DNA of 24,167 nucleotides from CAZTPJ01 sp964614515 (GCA_964614515.1 CAZTPJ010000056.1:1-24167), one strand, 5' to 3'; shown: positions 15,153-22,854, numbered from the stretch's first letter. Notes: a model not told the origin generated them from the letters alone. A program made the numbers and translations.

Positions 15153-15200
15153 CACGGCCGACAGTAGGCCGTGATTGCACTGGCGAATGAACCGCCAGTG
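15153..15200 (+). promoter_or_regulatory. Two adjacent leader hairpins upstream of the acyl-CoA dehydrogenase
   Basis: CACGGCC (15153-15159) pairs with GGCCGTG (15167-15173), and CACTGGCG (15178-15185) pairs with CGCCAGTG (15193-15200). Both stems are perfect and both loops have seven bases. They lie in the 309-base gap before the GTG at 15232, ending 17 bases before its AAAGGAG site. No T-tract follows, so they are not simple terminators; a leader regulatory structure or paired operators are possible. The rest of 14923-15231 shows no gene. Confidence 0.4.
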
Positions 15201-15231
15201 GCACGGGGAAGTTGGGCAAAGGAGCCAAATC

Positions 15232-17229
15232 GTGGCTGATCTCAAGTCGATGAAGGGTGTTTCGGAGAAGGATCGGCAACTCATCGCGGATGCCGAGTCG
15301 TTGCTCGGACCCGAGCCATCCACCATGGGGTATGTGAAGAACCTCTTCTGGGGCAACCTGCGCGAGGAGCTCGTCTTCCCATATCCCGTGCAGGATCCCA
15401 AGGAGCAGGCCGAGTGTGACCAACTCCTCGCCCGACTCGATGAGTACCTCCGCAACGAACACCCGGCCGTGCGGATCGATCAGGATCAGGAGATTCCGCG
15501 CTGGGTCATCGATCGTCTGTTCGAACTGGGCGTGCTTGGGATGACGATCCCCAAAGAACACGGCGGCCTGGGCCTGGGCATCACCTCATACAACCGCGTG
15601 CTGGAGCGCATTGGGCATTCGTGCGGTTCCACGGCCGTACTCGTCTCCGCGCATCAATCCATCGGCTGCAAGGCGATCATGCTCTTTGGCAACACGGAAC
15701 AGAAGGCCGCGTGGCTGCCGCGTCTGGCGAGCGACTGGCTCAGCGCGTTCTGTCTGAGCGAGCCGAACGTCGGTTGTGATGCGGGCGGGCAGGAGACTCG
15801 CTGCGAAAAGACGCCCGACGGCGAGTTTTACATCATCAACGGCGAGAAGAAGTGGGCCACATCGGGCGCGATCTCGAGCATCTTCACCGTCATGGCCAAG
15901 CAGAAGCTCATCAACCCCAAGACGGGCAAGGAAGAGGAGAAGGTGTCGGCCCTGGTCTGCACGCCGGACATGGAAGGCATCGACATCTTCCAGAAGAACC
16001 GCAGCAAGTGCGGCATCCGCGGCACCTGGCAGGCCCGCATCCGCTTCACCAACGTCCGCGTGCCGAAGTTCAACCTGCTCGGGCAGGAAGGGCGCGGCCT
16101 GAACATCGCGCTGTCGTGTCTGAACTATGGGCGCTGCACGCTGAGCGCGGGGATGCTCGGCGGGGCGCGACGCGTCCGCGATCAGGCGACCAAGTGGGCG
16201 CGGACGCGACACCAGTTCGGCCGGCCGCTCTCCGACTTTGAACTCGTGCAGAAGCGCATCGCCCACATGGCCGCCATGGACTACGCCATGGACTCCGTCC
16301 TCTACATGACCACGGGCATGCTCGATCGTCACGACGAAGACATCATGCTCGAGACGGCCATCTGCAAGGTCTTCTGCTCCGAGATGGGCTGGCGCGTGGT
16401 CAACGATGGCATGCAGATCATGGGCGGCGAGAGTTACATGACTGAGAACGAGGTCGAGCGCGTCTTCCGCGACAGCCGTATCAACATCATCGTCGAAGGC
16501 GCGAACGAAGTCATGCAGTCGTTCATCTTCGCCTATGGCGGCAAGCAACTGGCCGAGCGCATGCTCAGCGTGCAGGACGCCGTGGGTTGGGACAAGGATC
16601 AGGGCTTCGGCGGGAACCTCTCGCGTATCTTCGGGAACATGACCAAGCCGAAGATCGCGCGTGTGGCGATGTCGCTGGGGACCGAGTTGTTCCTGGGCGT
16701 GCGCAAGCCCGCGCCGCGGATCGCGCGCGTGCTGCCCGAGTTGCGTGAATATGCGGATCGCCTCGCCCTGGCTGTGCGAGAACACAGCCATCAGTTCAAG
16801 CAGGCGAGCAAGCGGTATAAGGAAGCGATCGTGCATCGCCAGGCGGTGCAGGCGCGACTGGCGGACAACGCCATGTGGCTCTTCGCGTGGGCGTGTACGC
16901 TGAGCAAACTCGATCAGGACCTTCGCGCGGCCAACGGGCACTCGGGGGCGCTGGAAGTCGCGCGTGACAAGGCCGCGGCCGTGCATTTCTTCGACCTCGC
17001 CGCGTGCGCGATCGATGTGAACATCCGCGAGTTGTACGAGAACAGCGACGACACGATGCTCGCCGCCGCCGACGCGGCCATCAAGCACAACGACACGCTG
17101 CCCAACTCCGACTACGTGATCCCTGAACGCAGCCCCAACGCCAAGGGCACCGGCCGCGTGAACAAGCAGGACGGGATCAAGCAGTTTCCAGGTGAGTCGG
17201 CGGTGTCGATGCGTGCGGGACACGGTTGA
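15232..17229 (+). CDS. VLCAD/ACAD9-like acyl-CoA dehydrogenase
   Basis: A 665-residue FAD enzyme that would introduce the trans-2 double bond into fatty acyl-CoA, the first step of beta-oxidation. It has the N-terminal helical domain, a middle beta domain beginning with the signature CLSEPNVGCD (174-183), a C-terminal helical domain and a further 200-residue C-terminal extension as in very-long-chain enzymes. The catalytic glutamate is E422 in IIVEGANEV, aligning with the IYEGT glutamate of MCAD. The signature has Cys182 where Ser or Thr is usual. The GTG at 15232 was chosen because AAAGGAG lies seven bases upstream; an ATG at 15175 has no such site and falls within the hairpin region. No other beta-oxidation gene is adjacent. 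The FAD enzyme class is secure; chain-length preference is inferred from architecture. Confidence 0.92.
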   Translation: MADLKSMKGVSEKDRQLIADAESLLGPEPSTMGYVKNLFWGNLREELVFPYPVQDPKEQAECDQLLARLDEYLRNEHPAVRIDQDQEIPRWVIDRLFELGVLGMTIPKEHGGLGLGITSYNRVLERIGHSCGSTAVLVSAHQSIGCKAIMLFGNTEQKAAWLPRLASDWLSAFCLSEPNVGCDAGGQETRCEKTPDGEFYIINGEKKWATSGAISSIFTVMAKQKLINPKTGKEEEKVSALVCTPDMEGIDIFQKNRSKCGIRGTWQARIRFTNVRVPKFNLLGQEGRGLNIALSCLNYGRCTLSAGMLGGARRVRDQATKWARTRHQFGRPLSDFELVQKRIAHMAAMDYAMDSVLYMTTGMLDRHDEDIMLETAICKVFCSEMGWRVVNDGMQIMGGESYMTENEVERVFRDSRINIIVEGANEVMQSFIFAYGGKQLAERMLSVQDAVGWDKDQGFGGNLSRIFGNMTKPKIARVAMSLGTELFLGVRKPAPRIARVLPELREYADRLALAVREHSHQFKQASKRYKEAIVHRQAVQARLADNAMWLFAWACTLSKLDQDLRAANGHSGALEVARDKAAAVHFFDLAACAIDVNIRELYENSDDTMLAAADAAIKHNDTLPNSDYVIPERSPNAKGTGRVNKQDGIKQFPGESAVSMRAGHG

Positions 17230-17325
17230 ATCGCGCGGCGGTGCTGAGCGTCACGATTCACACACGCGATCTGGCTGACGTACGCTGAGGTGCGCCCGCG
17301 ATGCCTACGTGGCGAATGATTCCGC

Positions 17326-18423
17326 GTGGTTTCGCTCTATCTCATTCTCCTGATTTTGGGATTCGTGCTGCTGCGTCGCGGGCTGATGGGGCCGTTCGTC
17401 AGCACGCCGCCAGCGTGCGCCAAGTGCCGGTATGACCTAGCGGGACTCGGCAACACCGCGGCGATCTGTCCCGAGTGTGGCGCCTCTTTGCTCCGCAAGG
17501 GCTCCGTTCGCGCTCACCTGCGACGACGCCGACCATACTCGCTTGTGATCGGGCTCACTTTGCTCCTCGTCGGAGCCGGTGGGGTCGGCCTGTTCGCGAC
17601 TCGCATCATCTACACGATGCACTGGACGCACTATGCGCCAACCTCCATCCTCATCTCTCGACTCAAGTCATGGGATGAGACGACCTCGCCGAGAGTCTTC
17701 TATGTACTGCGTGGCCGGTGGATGCATGGCCATCTGTCGAATAGTCAAGCAACGGCCTTCATCGACGCGATCCTCGACGGTGAACCCGACGGCACACAGG
17801 TTGAACCAATTCAATGGATTAGCGTGGTCGGAACTCTTGCGCAGGATTCAATGCCAAGCAAGTTGCCACGCATCGATACATGGCTCAGAGCGAGACACGC
17901 CGATCGCTCCAAACCCTGGCATGAGTATTTCAGTAGAACCCTCGAAATCCAGGCTCGTCGCACCGGACAAGAGGCTCGCCTCGCTGAGTATCTTGCCGGC
18001 ATCGCCGCGCCAATCGCGACCACCAACCCGCCGTTCATCCGCTCCGGCGAGTCGTTTGAAGTCCTCGTCGATCCGCGATGGCGGCTCTCGTCGCGTGCCT
18101 TGCTCCAACTCACGGTCGAAGTCGAACTCGACAACAACCCGGCCAGAGCCCCACGCCTAACCCTCCCCGAGTTTCGTTTCGGCAGCGACACAGACTGGCC
18201 CACGGCCGCACCGCCAGCCCCTCGCTTCCAGAGCCTCGGCCACATCACTCGCTCCGGCCCACCCGGCGAGCACCGCATCCCCATCATCATCCGCATCACC
18301 GCGCTTGACGCCCAGCCGCCGATCGTCCACGAGTTCGCATGCGAAGCGATAGTTCACATTCTCGATCCTCAGACGCCAGCCTTATCACCCATTCCGGCCG
18401 CTGCGCCCCCCGGACACCGCTGA
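17326..18423 (+). CDS. Zinc-ribbon membrane protein of planctomycete type
   Basis: A 365-residue protein with a hydrophobic N-terminal segment (3-16) and a zinc ribbon with C31, C34, C48 and C51 (CAKCRYDLAGL then ICPECGAS). A very basic patch and a second membrane segment at about 72-95 follow, then a long domain of about 270 residues rich in strands. The C-x2-C-x-Y-x-L-x-G...CPECG pattern recurs in many planctomycete membrane proteins of unknown role. An in-frame TGA at 17317 limits the start to the GTG at 17326 or later; no ribosome binding site is evident there. The gene is 96 bases after the acyl-CoA dehydrogenase. Function is unknown; zinc binding is inferred from the four cysteines. Confidence 0.75.
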   Translation: MVSLYLILLILGFVLLRRGLMGPFVSTPPACAKCRYDLAGLGNTAAICPECGASLLRKGSVRAHLRRRRPYSLVIGLTLLLVGAGGVGLFATRIIYTMHWTHYAPTSILISRLKSWDETTSPRVFYVLRGRWMHGHLSNSQATAFIDAILDGEPDGTQVEPIQWISVVGTLAQDSMPSKLPRIDTWLRARHADRSKPWHEYFSRTLEIQARRTGQEARLAEYLAGIAAPIATTNPPFIRSGESFEVLVDPRWRLSSRALLQLTVEVELDNNPARAPRLTLPEFRFGSDTDWPTAAPPAPRFQSLGHITRSGPPGEHRIPIIIRITALDAQPPIVHEFACEAIVHILDPQTPALSPIPAAAPPGHR

Positions 18424-18558
18424 CTCAGGCCACACGCCGCCGTTCAGACGATTTCCGACCCCGGAATTGCATGGGCGACGCCGCCCGTTTCACAAACCAG
18501 CCGCTCTGAAGCACCCAGTTTTCCTCACGAACCCCTTCCGATTCGCGGGCAATTGTGG

Positions 18559-18564
18559 TACACT
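18559..18564 (+). promoter_or_regulatory. Possible extended -10 box for protein 4
   Basis: TACACT preceded by TGG gives an extended -10 pattern in the 221-base gap before the gene at 18645. It predicts a leader of about 75 bases. No -35 box stands out. The gap also holds a short hairpin, GGGCG/CGCCC, near 18472-18485 after the preceding gene, too weak to call a terminator. Confidence 0.3.
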
Positions 18565-18644
18565 GCACGACATGGCCACGGCCTGTCCTCGGCCGGGCCG
18601 GGAGTTGTCTGTTTACGGACCCAAGTCTGAAGGGAGATCGCCAC

Positions 18645-20042
18645 ATGCGACTGAGTTTTGTCAGAACGCTCCTGATGAGCGTCATGGTCATCGGATTGGC
18701 ATCGGTGGGAGCGCGGGCGTCGGACCTGCCGCCGGGCGGCACGGCCGCGCCGGGGCCGGATGTCACGCTGCAGGATGTGCAGGATGTGTGGAACTTCGGC
18801 GTGGTCGGGGACATTCGCGGCTACGCGCTGGGCAGTTACACCTGCAACATCGGCACGCAGAATCTTCGCTGGGCCAACAACGGCACGCCCGGCCTGGCCA
18901 TGAACGCGTATCGCCTGCACGATGGCCGTCTGATGCAGATCGGCATGAGTTGGGTCAAACACGCGTGCTGTGCGGCCGCGTCCTCGGGCTGCGGCTCATG
19001 CAACGGCGTGGGCGGGAGTTTCCTCGGCGTGGGTTGCCGTGATGTCTACAGCGCGAGTTACAACGGCGGCCAGGGACGCCTGGGTCCGCGCAGCGGCATC
19101 AACGCCTACTCGGGCGCGTTCACGTCGCTTCCCGGTGGCTCGGGCAATGCCATCTTCCGTCGTCTCCAGGTTCGCGAAGGCGACATGAACCTCACCAACT
19201 ACCCCGGCTCGTTGTTCTTCGTCGAAGGCGTCTACGCCGCGACGGATGACGCGGCCGCGGGCAACTGGCACAACAACGCCACCTACAAGCGCGTCAGCAT
19301 CAGCGGCTCCCCGTACAACATGGTCGTGCAGGGCAATGCCCAGGAGGGCACGCCCGCGATTCAGGCGTGGCGCGATCACGGCGGGGGCGTCGGCGTTCCC
19401 GACCCGTCGGTCAACGTGAACTTCGTCGATCTCCCTTCGGAAGGCCGATTCTGGTATGCAAGCAAGGCCACGTCGCTCGGCGGCGGGCTGTGGCGCTATG
19501 ACTACGCCGTGTTCAACCTCAGCAGCGACAAGGCCGCGGGTGGCCTGCGCATTCCCATCGGCTCCGGCGTCGAGGTGAGCGATGTCGGCTTCCACGCCCC
19601 CCCCTACCACTCCGGCGAACCGTACAACAACGATGCCTGGGTCGGCACCCTCTCGACCACCGATGTCGCATGGAACACGGCCCAGACCCACGCCCAGAAC
19701 GCCAACGCCAACGCCATCCGCTGGGGCACGATGTACAACTTCTGGTTCACGGCCAACTCCGCGCCCGAGGCCGGCGAAGCGACACTCGAGACGTTCAAGC
19801 CGCACACGCCCGGCAGCGTCGCGCTCATGGTCGATGTGCCCAGCAGCCTCGCCTGCTATGCCGATTGCGATCAATCCACCGGCAAGGGCGTGCTTGACAT
19901 CTTCGACTTCCTGTGCTTTGGCAATCGCTTCGACACGCTCGATCCCTACGCATGCGACTGCGACCTGAGCACCGGTCCGGGCGTCTGCGATGTCTTCGAC
20001 TTCACATGCTTTGGCAACGCGTTCGCGGCCGGGTGTCCGTAA
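18645..20042 (+). CDS. Secreted Cys-rich protein with C-terminal DxDxSTG tail (protein 4)
   Basis: A 465-residue exported protein. AGGGAG at 18631-18636 sets the ATG, and the signal peptide ends near A25 (VGARA before SD). The N-terminal half carries a conserved-looking stretch: WNFGVVGDIRGYALGSYTCN, AYRLHDGRLMQIGMSWVKH, then cysteines at 108, 109, 116, 119 and 131, and a GPRSGINAYSG end. I recall similar sequences in other environmental bacteria but know no function. The second half is beta-rich with many Asn and Trp. Residues 404-465 are the tandem tail (CDQSTGKGVLDIFDFLCFGN and CDLSTGPGVCDVFDFTCFGN, ending GCP). It is followed by a strong terminator and converges on a small membrane gene. 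Confidence 0.85.
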   Translation: MRLSFVRTLLMSVMVIGLASVGARASDLPPGGTAAPGPDVTLQDVQDVWNFGVVGDIRGYALGSYTCNIGTQNLRWANNGTPGLAMNAYRLHDGRLMQIGMSWVKHACCAAASSGCGSCNGVGGSFLGVGCRDVYSASYNGGQGRLGPRSGINAYSGAFTSLPGGSGNAIFRRLQVREGDMNLTNYPGSLFFVEGVYAATDDAAAGNWHNNATYKRVSISGSPYNMVVQGNAQEGTPAIQAWRDHGGGVGVPDPSVNVNFVDLPSEGRFWYASKATSLGGGLWRYDYAVFNLSSDKAAGGLRIPIGSGVEVSDVGFHAPPYHSGEPYNNDAWVGTLSTTDVAWNTAQTHAQNANANAIRWGTMYNFWFTANSAPEAGEATLETFKPHTPGSVALMVDVPSSLACYADCDQSTGKGVLDIFDFLCFGNRFDTLDPYACDCDLSTGPGVCDVFDFTCFGNAFAAGCP

Positions 20043-20088
20043 GACGGCGTGCGGCCGTCGCGCCGCGATAACGGTTGTGACCATGTAT

Positions 20089-20124
20089 CGAGCCGGGGCA
20101 GATCGCCCCGGCTCGTTTTCTTTC
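20089..20124 (+). terminator. Rho-independent terminator after protein 4
   Basis: CGAGCCGGGGC (20089-20099) pairs perfectly with GCCCCGGCTCG (20105-20115) around AGATC, followed by TTTTCTTTC. It lies 47 bases after the stop codon and its T-tract runs up to the stop of the convergent gene. Confidence 0.92.
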
Positions 20125-20417
20125 TACAACCCGCCCTTGACGCTCTCGCCGCCCTGATCCCGCCCGCACTCAGGACATCGAATCCCGCGCAGCGAGTATC
20201 CACACTCGCACTTGCCCGTTCGCTCGAGGCGAAGTTGATGGACCACCTCAAGCACGACCCATGCGGCCAGCAGCGCAATGGCCAACTGCGTACACGCTTG
20301 AATGTCCGAATCCCCGTACGTCGGCCAGATCTGCAGCATCGGCCCGAATCGGATCACGCCAAACGCGAACCCAAGCGGAAGCACCATCGCCCACAACAGC
20401 CAATGCCGGTGTTTCAT
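20124..20417 (-). CDS. Small two-pass membrane protein with C-terminal zinc ribbon
   Basis: A 97-residue protein with two hydrophobic segments at about 7-25 and 42-60, then a C-terminal zinc ribbon. The ligands are C70, C72, C81 and C84 in GKCECGYSLRGIRCPECGRD. The ribbon matches that of the protein at 17326 in its Y-x-L-x-G spacing, although its first pair is CxC and not CxxC. The ATG at 20417 has GGGAG about eight bases upstream; a longer in-frame reading to 20468 lacks one. It lies 47 bases downstream of the basic protein gene on the same strand and may be cotranscribed with it. Function is unknown. Confidence 0.75.
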   Translation of the reverse strand: MKHRHWLLWAMVLPLGFAFGVIRFGPMLQIWPTYGDSDIQACTQLAIALLAAWVVLEVVHQLRLERTGKCECGYSLRGIRCPECGRDQGGESVKGGL

Positions 20418-20464
20418 CCGACGATCTCCCACCAAGCCTGTGTGAGCGACGAATGCATCGACGA

Positions 20465-21124
20465 TCAACCCTTGGCATTCTTCGCGTCCCGCTTTGCCTG
20501 CACGCGGGCGTGTTCGCCTTTGGCGTGGCCGCCGATTCTCGCGTTGGCCGTGCCCGCGAGGATGTTCGCGTGCCGCGAGGCCTGGGAACGCCGCGTGGTG
20601 GCCTTGAGCGCCGTCTCGCGTCCGGCTTCGACGGCGGATGTGTCAACCCGCGCGCCCACCACCGACGCTGGCGCGGAGCCGGCGGATGAGGCGATGGCCC
20701 CCGCTCCGCTGCGCGATCGAATCGCAGCGGCGAGACTCGGTCGGGAGGCCTTCGACACCTTGGCGTTCGATGCTTTCTTTGCCGCCGCGGGCTTCGCACT
20801 CCCGGCGACTTTCGCCGCAGGCTTGGCCGTGAGCTTCTTGAGTTTCGTCTCGAACCTCGCCAGCGTCTGTTCGAACAGTTTAACCTTCTTGAGCGTGTTT
20901 TCGTTGCGACCCGCCGGGTTCGCCCCGCGCGGTGCGGACTTCCCTCGCGCTTCACGACGCTGACGATTCGCCAGGTCGCGATACTTGTCCCGCAGCCGCC
21001 GCGCACGCGACACAAATCCACGCAGTTTCGACGGAGAATGCGCCCCGATCTGCGGCGGTGCCGCCTCGCGAATCAACGCGTACTCCGCCGCCGTGCAAAT
21101 CGCCTTTGCTTCACTTGCTCGCAT
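20465..21124 (-). CDS. Lys/Ala/Arg-rich basic protein, histone-H1-like tail
   Basis: A 219-residue strongly basic protein. The N-terminal part (about 1-70) is helical and looks conserved (MRASEAKAICTAAEYALIRE, then RARRLRDKYRDLANRQRREA). The C-terminal 150 residues are low-complexity, rich in Lys, Ala, Arg and Ser (for example AKPAAKVAGSAKPAAAKKA), like eukaryotic H1 tails and bacterial H1-like nucleoid proteins. It ends with a segment rich in basic residues and His (ATTRRSQASRHANILAGTAN). There is no signal peptide or membrane segment. AAAGGG precedes the ATG. Nucleic-acid binding is an inference from composition. It may form a unit with the small zinc-ribbon gene downstream. Confidence 0.75.
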   Translation of the reverse strand: MRASEAKAICTAAEYALIREAAPPQIGAHSPSKLRGFVSRARRLRDKYRDLANRQRREARGKSAPRGANPAGRNENTLKKVKLFEQTLARFETKLKKLTAKPAAKVAGSAKPAAAKKASNAKVSKASRPSLAAAIRSRSGAGAIASSAGSAPASVVGARVDTSAVEAGRETALKATTRRSQASRHANILAGTANARIGGHAKGEHARVQAKRDAKNAKG

Positions 21125-21230
21125 CTCATCCCTTTCTCATAGACCCATGTGGATGGTCATGGCCTTCGATGGTCCTGCCGCCAATCACTCTACGACCTTG
21201 ACCGCCCACGGACCACTGCTCCACCCGCCC

Positions 21231-21236
21231 TATACT
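21231..21236 (+). promoter_or_regulatory. Possible -10 box giving a leaderless start at 21244
   Basis: TATACT ends seven bases before the ATG at 21244, and no Shine-Dalgarno tract lies between. Transcription from it would begin essentially at the start codon. TTGACC at 21198-21203 is too far away (27 bases) to serve as its -35 box. Confidence 0.4.
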
Positions 21237-21243
21237 CCGTGCG

Positions 21244-21498
21244 ATGTCAGCCACCATGCCTCAACTCACACCGGGCCAGCGCATCCGCGTCAGCCAGCAG
21301 GTGCCTCGTCAGACCGGCACGCTCGTCACCACCGTCGAAGGCGTCGTGGTTCGCTTCGGCCAGCAGAAGACCGGCTCGTGGTACGCCCACGGCAAGGACA
21401 ACAAACTCTGGATCGATCGCGTTGAACTGCGAAAGGATGACGGCGAACTGGTGGTGTGCAATCTCGATCAATACTCCGCGATCGAAGTGATTGCCTGA
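21244..21498 (+). CDS. Small conserved SH3-like protein, unknown function
   Basis: An 84-residue protein predicted to be all-beta: LTPGQRIRVSQQV, TLVTTVEGVVVRFGQQ, GSWYAHGKDNKLWIDRVELR, then DGELVVCNLDQYSAIEVI. The pattern suggests a small SH3-like barrel. I recall similar short proteins from planctomycetes and related bacteria, with the same TGSWxAHxKxxxxWxxRxxxRKDDGE core, but no assigned function. It has no export signal. The start lacks a ribosome binding site and a -10-like box sits seven bases upstream. A second in-frame ATG at 21256 is possible. Confidence 0.75.
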   Translation: MSATMPQLTPGQRIRVSQQVPRQTGTLVTTVEGVVVRFGQQKTGSWYAHGKDNKLWIDRVELRKDDGELVVCNLDQYSAIEVIA

Positions 21499-21544
21499 TT
21501 CCCCGGTGACATGGGCGTCCCGCCGGTACGCGACTCATGGTGTT

Positions 21545-22741
21545 TCACCGTGTGCCCGGCGCCACCGTCGTCGAGCTCGACTCACCTTCCTCACGCCCCA
21601 CCATCTCCGCGATCGCCCGCGCTGCCCCTTCGGCCGCATGAAGCCCCACGAATCTCGCCACAACCCCCGCAAGATCGCGCCGCTGCCGCTCGTGTTCGTC
21701 GGGATCATCCATCAATCGGACGGCCTCGCGCACGATCGGCTCGGCCCCGCCAAAGTGCGGCACGAACTCCGGCACAATCTCGCTCCCCGCGATCAGGTTC
21801 GGCAGTGCAAAGTGCCGCGTCCGCACCAGCCACCGCGCGATCGCGTGATACAAGACCGGATTCGTCTTGTAGAAGACCACCATCGGACGTCCCTGCTTGG
21901 CGATCTGAAGCGTCACCGTGCCGCTGACGACCAGGGCCATCTGACACCAGTGAATGACGACATCGGCCTGCCCCGACACCATCATCAACTGCGCCGGCCA
22001 CCCCCCCCTTTCCAACGCGAGCCGCCGCAACAAAGTCTCGGCCGCCTCATCCACGGCCGCCACGACGCCGCACAATCCCGCGTGTGACTCGCGCAGCGCC
22101 TCGAACGCATCAAGCATCATCGGGAAGTTCTTGGTCATCTCCGACGGGCGTGAACCCGGCATCAGGGCCACACGCGGCGAACCCTGCGGCAGCACACCGG
22201 CCTCCCTGCGCAGGCGCTCCAGATCAAGCGGCTCATCGAACAAAACATGCCCGACGAACCGCGCGGGCACGCCGCGCGTCGTGAACCAGCCCTCTTCAAA
22301 CGGCAGCAGACACAGCACGAGATCCGTGAGTCGCCGCAGTTTGCGAATTCGCCAACTCCCCCACGCCCAGATCTGCGGCGCGACGAGATGCACCACGCGA
22401 ATGCCGCGCCGCTTCGACAACGCGCAGATCGGAAAATTCGCCGCCGGCGAATCCACAGGCACATGCACACGCACAGGATTGCGCTGAAGCCATCCGCCGA
22501 TGCGCTCGTTGATCTGCTGATGCTCGCGAATCTTCGCCAGCCCCGGCATCCCCATCACCGCGTCTTTGCCGGTAAACTCAACAACCTCCGCCCCGGCCGC
22601 GGCCATCTTCCGACCGCCCCAGGCGTACACCTTCACGTCCGGGCGCAGGCGTCGCAGCCAGGCGATCACGGCCGAGGCGTGGTCATCGCCGCTCGGCTCA
22701 AAGGCCGTGAACAGCACCGCCATCGGCCTGGTGTCGCGCAT
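21545..22741 (-). CDS. lpxB: Lipid-A-disaccharide synthase LpxB
   Basis: LpxB joins UDP-2,3-diacylglucosamine and lipid X to give the tetraacyl disaccharide of lipid A at the inner membrane. The 398-residue GT-B-like protein shows FEPSGDDHAS (14-23), DSPAANF (97-103, for the usual DSPDFN), HLVAPQIWAWGSWRIRKLRR (118-137), MPGSRPSEM (194-202) and VVSGTVTLQIAKQG, all family hallmarks. Two other starts are possible, GTG 22747 and ATG 22723; none has a strong ribosome binding site. No other lpx gene is adjacent. Its presence implies an outer membrane with lipid A. The end of the gene (SSSTTVAPGTR) lies 46 bases from the convergent small gene. Confidence 0.92.
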   Translation of the reverse strand: MRDTRPMAVLFTAFEPSGDDHASAVIAWLRRLRPDVKVYAWGGRKMAAAGAEVVEFTGKDAVMGMPGLAKIREHQQINERIGGWLQRNPVRVHVPVDSPAANFPICALSKRRGIRVVHLVAPQIWAWGSWRIRKLRRLTDLVLCLLPFEEGWFTTRGVPARFVGHVLFDEPLDLERLRREAGVLPQGSPRVALMPGSRPSEMTKNFPMMLDAFEALRESHAGLCGVVAAVDEAAETLLRRLALERGGWPAQLMMVSGQADVVIHWCQMALVVSGTVTLQIAKQGRPMVVFYKTNPVLYHAIARWLVRTRHFALPNLIAGSEIVPEFVPHFGGAEPIVREAVRLMDDPDEHERQRRDLAGVVARFVGLHAAEGAARAIAEMVGREEGESSSTTVAPGTR

Positions 22742-22754
22742 CGCCACGGGCGGG

Positions 22755-22783
22755 AGTCAAGCCGGTACGCATCGCAATGTCAA
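22755..22783 (-). promoter_or_regulatory. Possible lpxB promoter
   Basis: On the minus strand a perfect TTGACA (22783-22778) is followed after 17 bases by TTGACT (22760-22755), a poor -10 box. It would start transcription at about 22748, right at the candidate GTG/ATG starts of lpxB. The -35 and spacing are ideal, the -10 weak. Confidence 0.35.
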
Positions 22784-22827
22784 CACGCCGCATGCAGGGC
22801 GCCACGAGTGGCCACCCAGCCCCGTGC

Positions 22828-22854
22828 CATCGAAGTCCGCTTCGGACTTCGATG
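22828..22854 (+). repeat. Perfect 12-bp inverted repeat between divergent genes
   Basis: CATCGAAGTCCG (22828-22839) and CGGACTTCGATG (22843-22854) are exact reverse complements with a three-base centre. It lies in the 261-base gap between lpxB (minus) and the gene at 23003 (plus). No T-tract follows on either strand, and no upstream gene needs a terminator here. An operator, a REP-like element or a leader hairpin are possible. Confidence 0.8.

Noticed and set aside
15586..17223. Minus-strand open frame of 545 codons over the acyl-CoA dehydrogenase
   Set aside because: Antisense shadow of a secure enzyme gene; composition is dominated by His, Arg, Val and Asp, as expected from reverse reading.
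21198..21236. TTGACC and TATACT as a promoter pair
   Set aside because: The spacing of 27 bases is far outside the sigma-70 range; only the -10-like box was kept, at low confidence.
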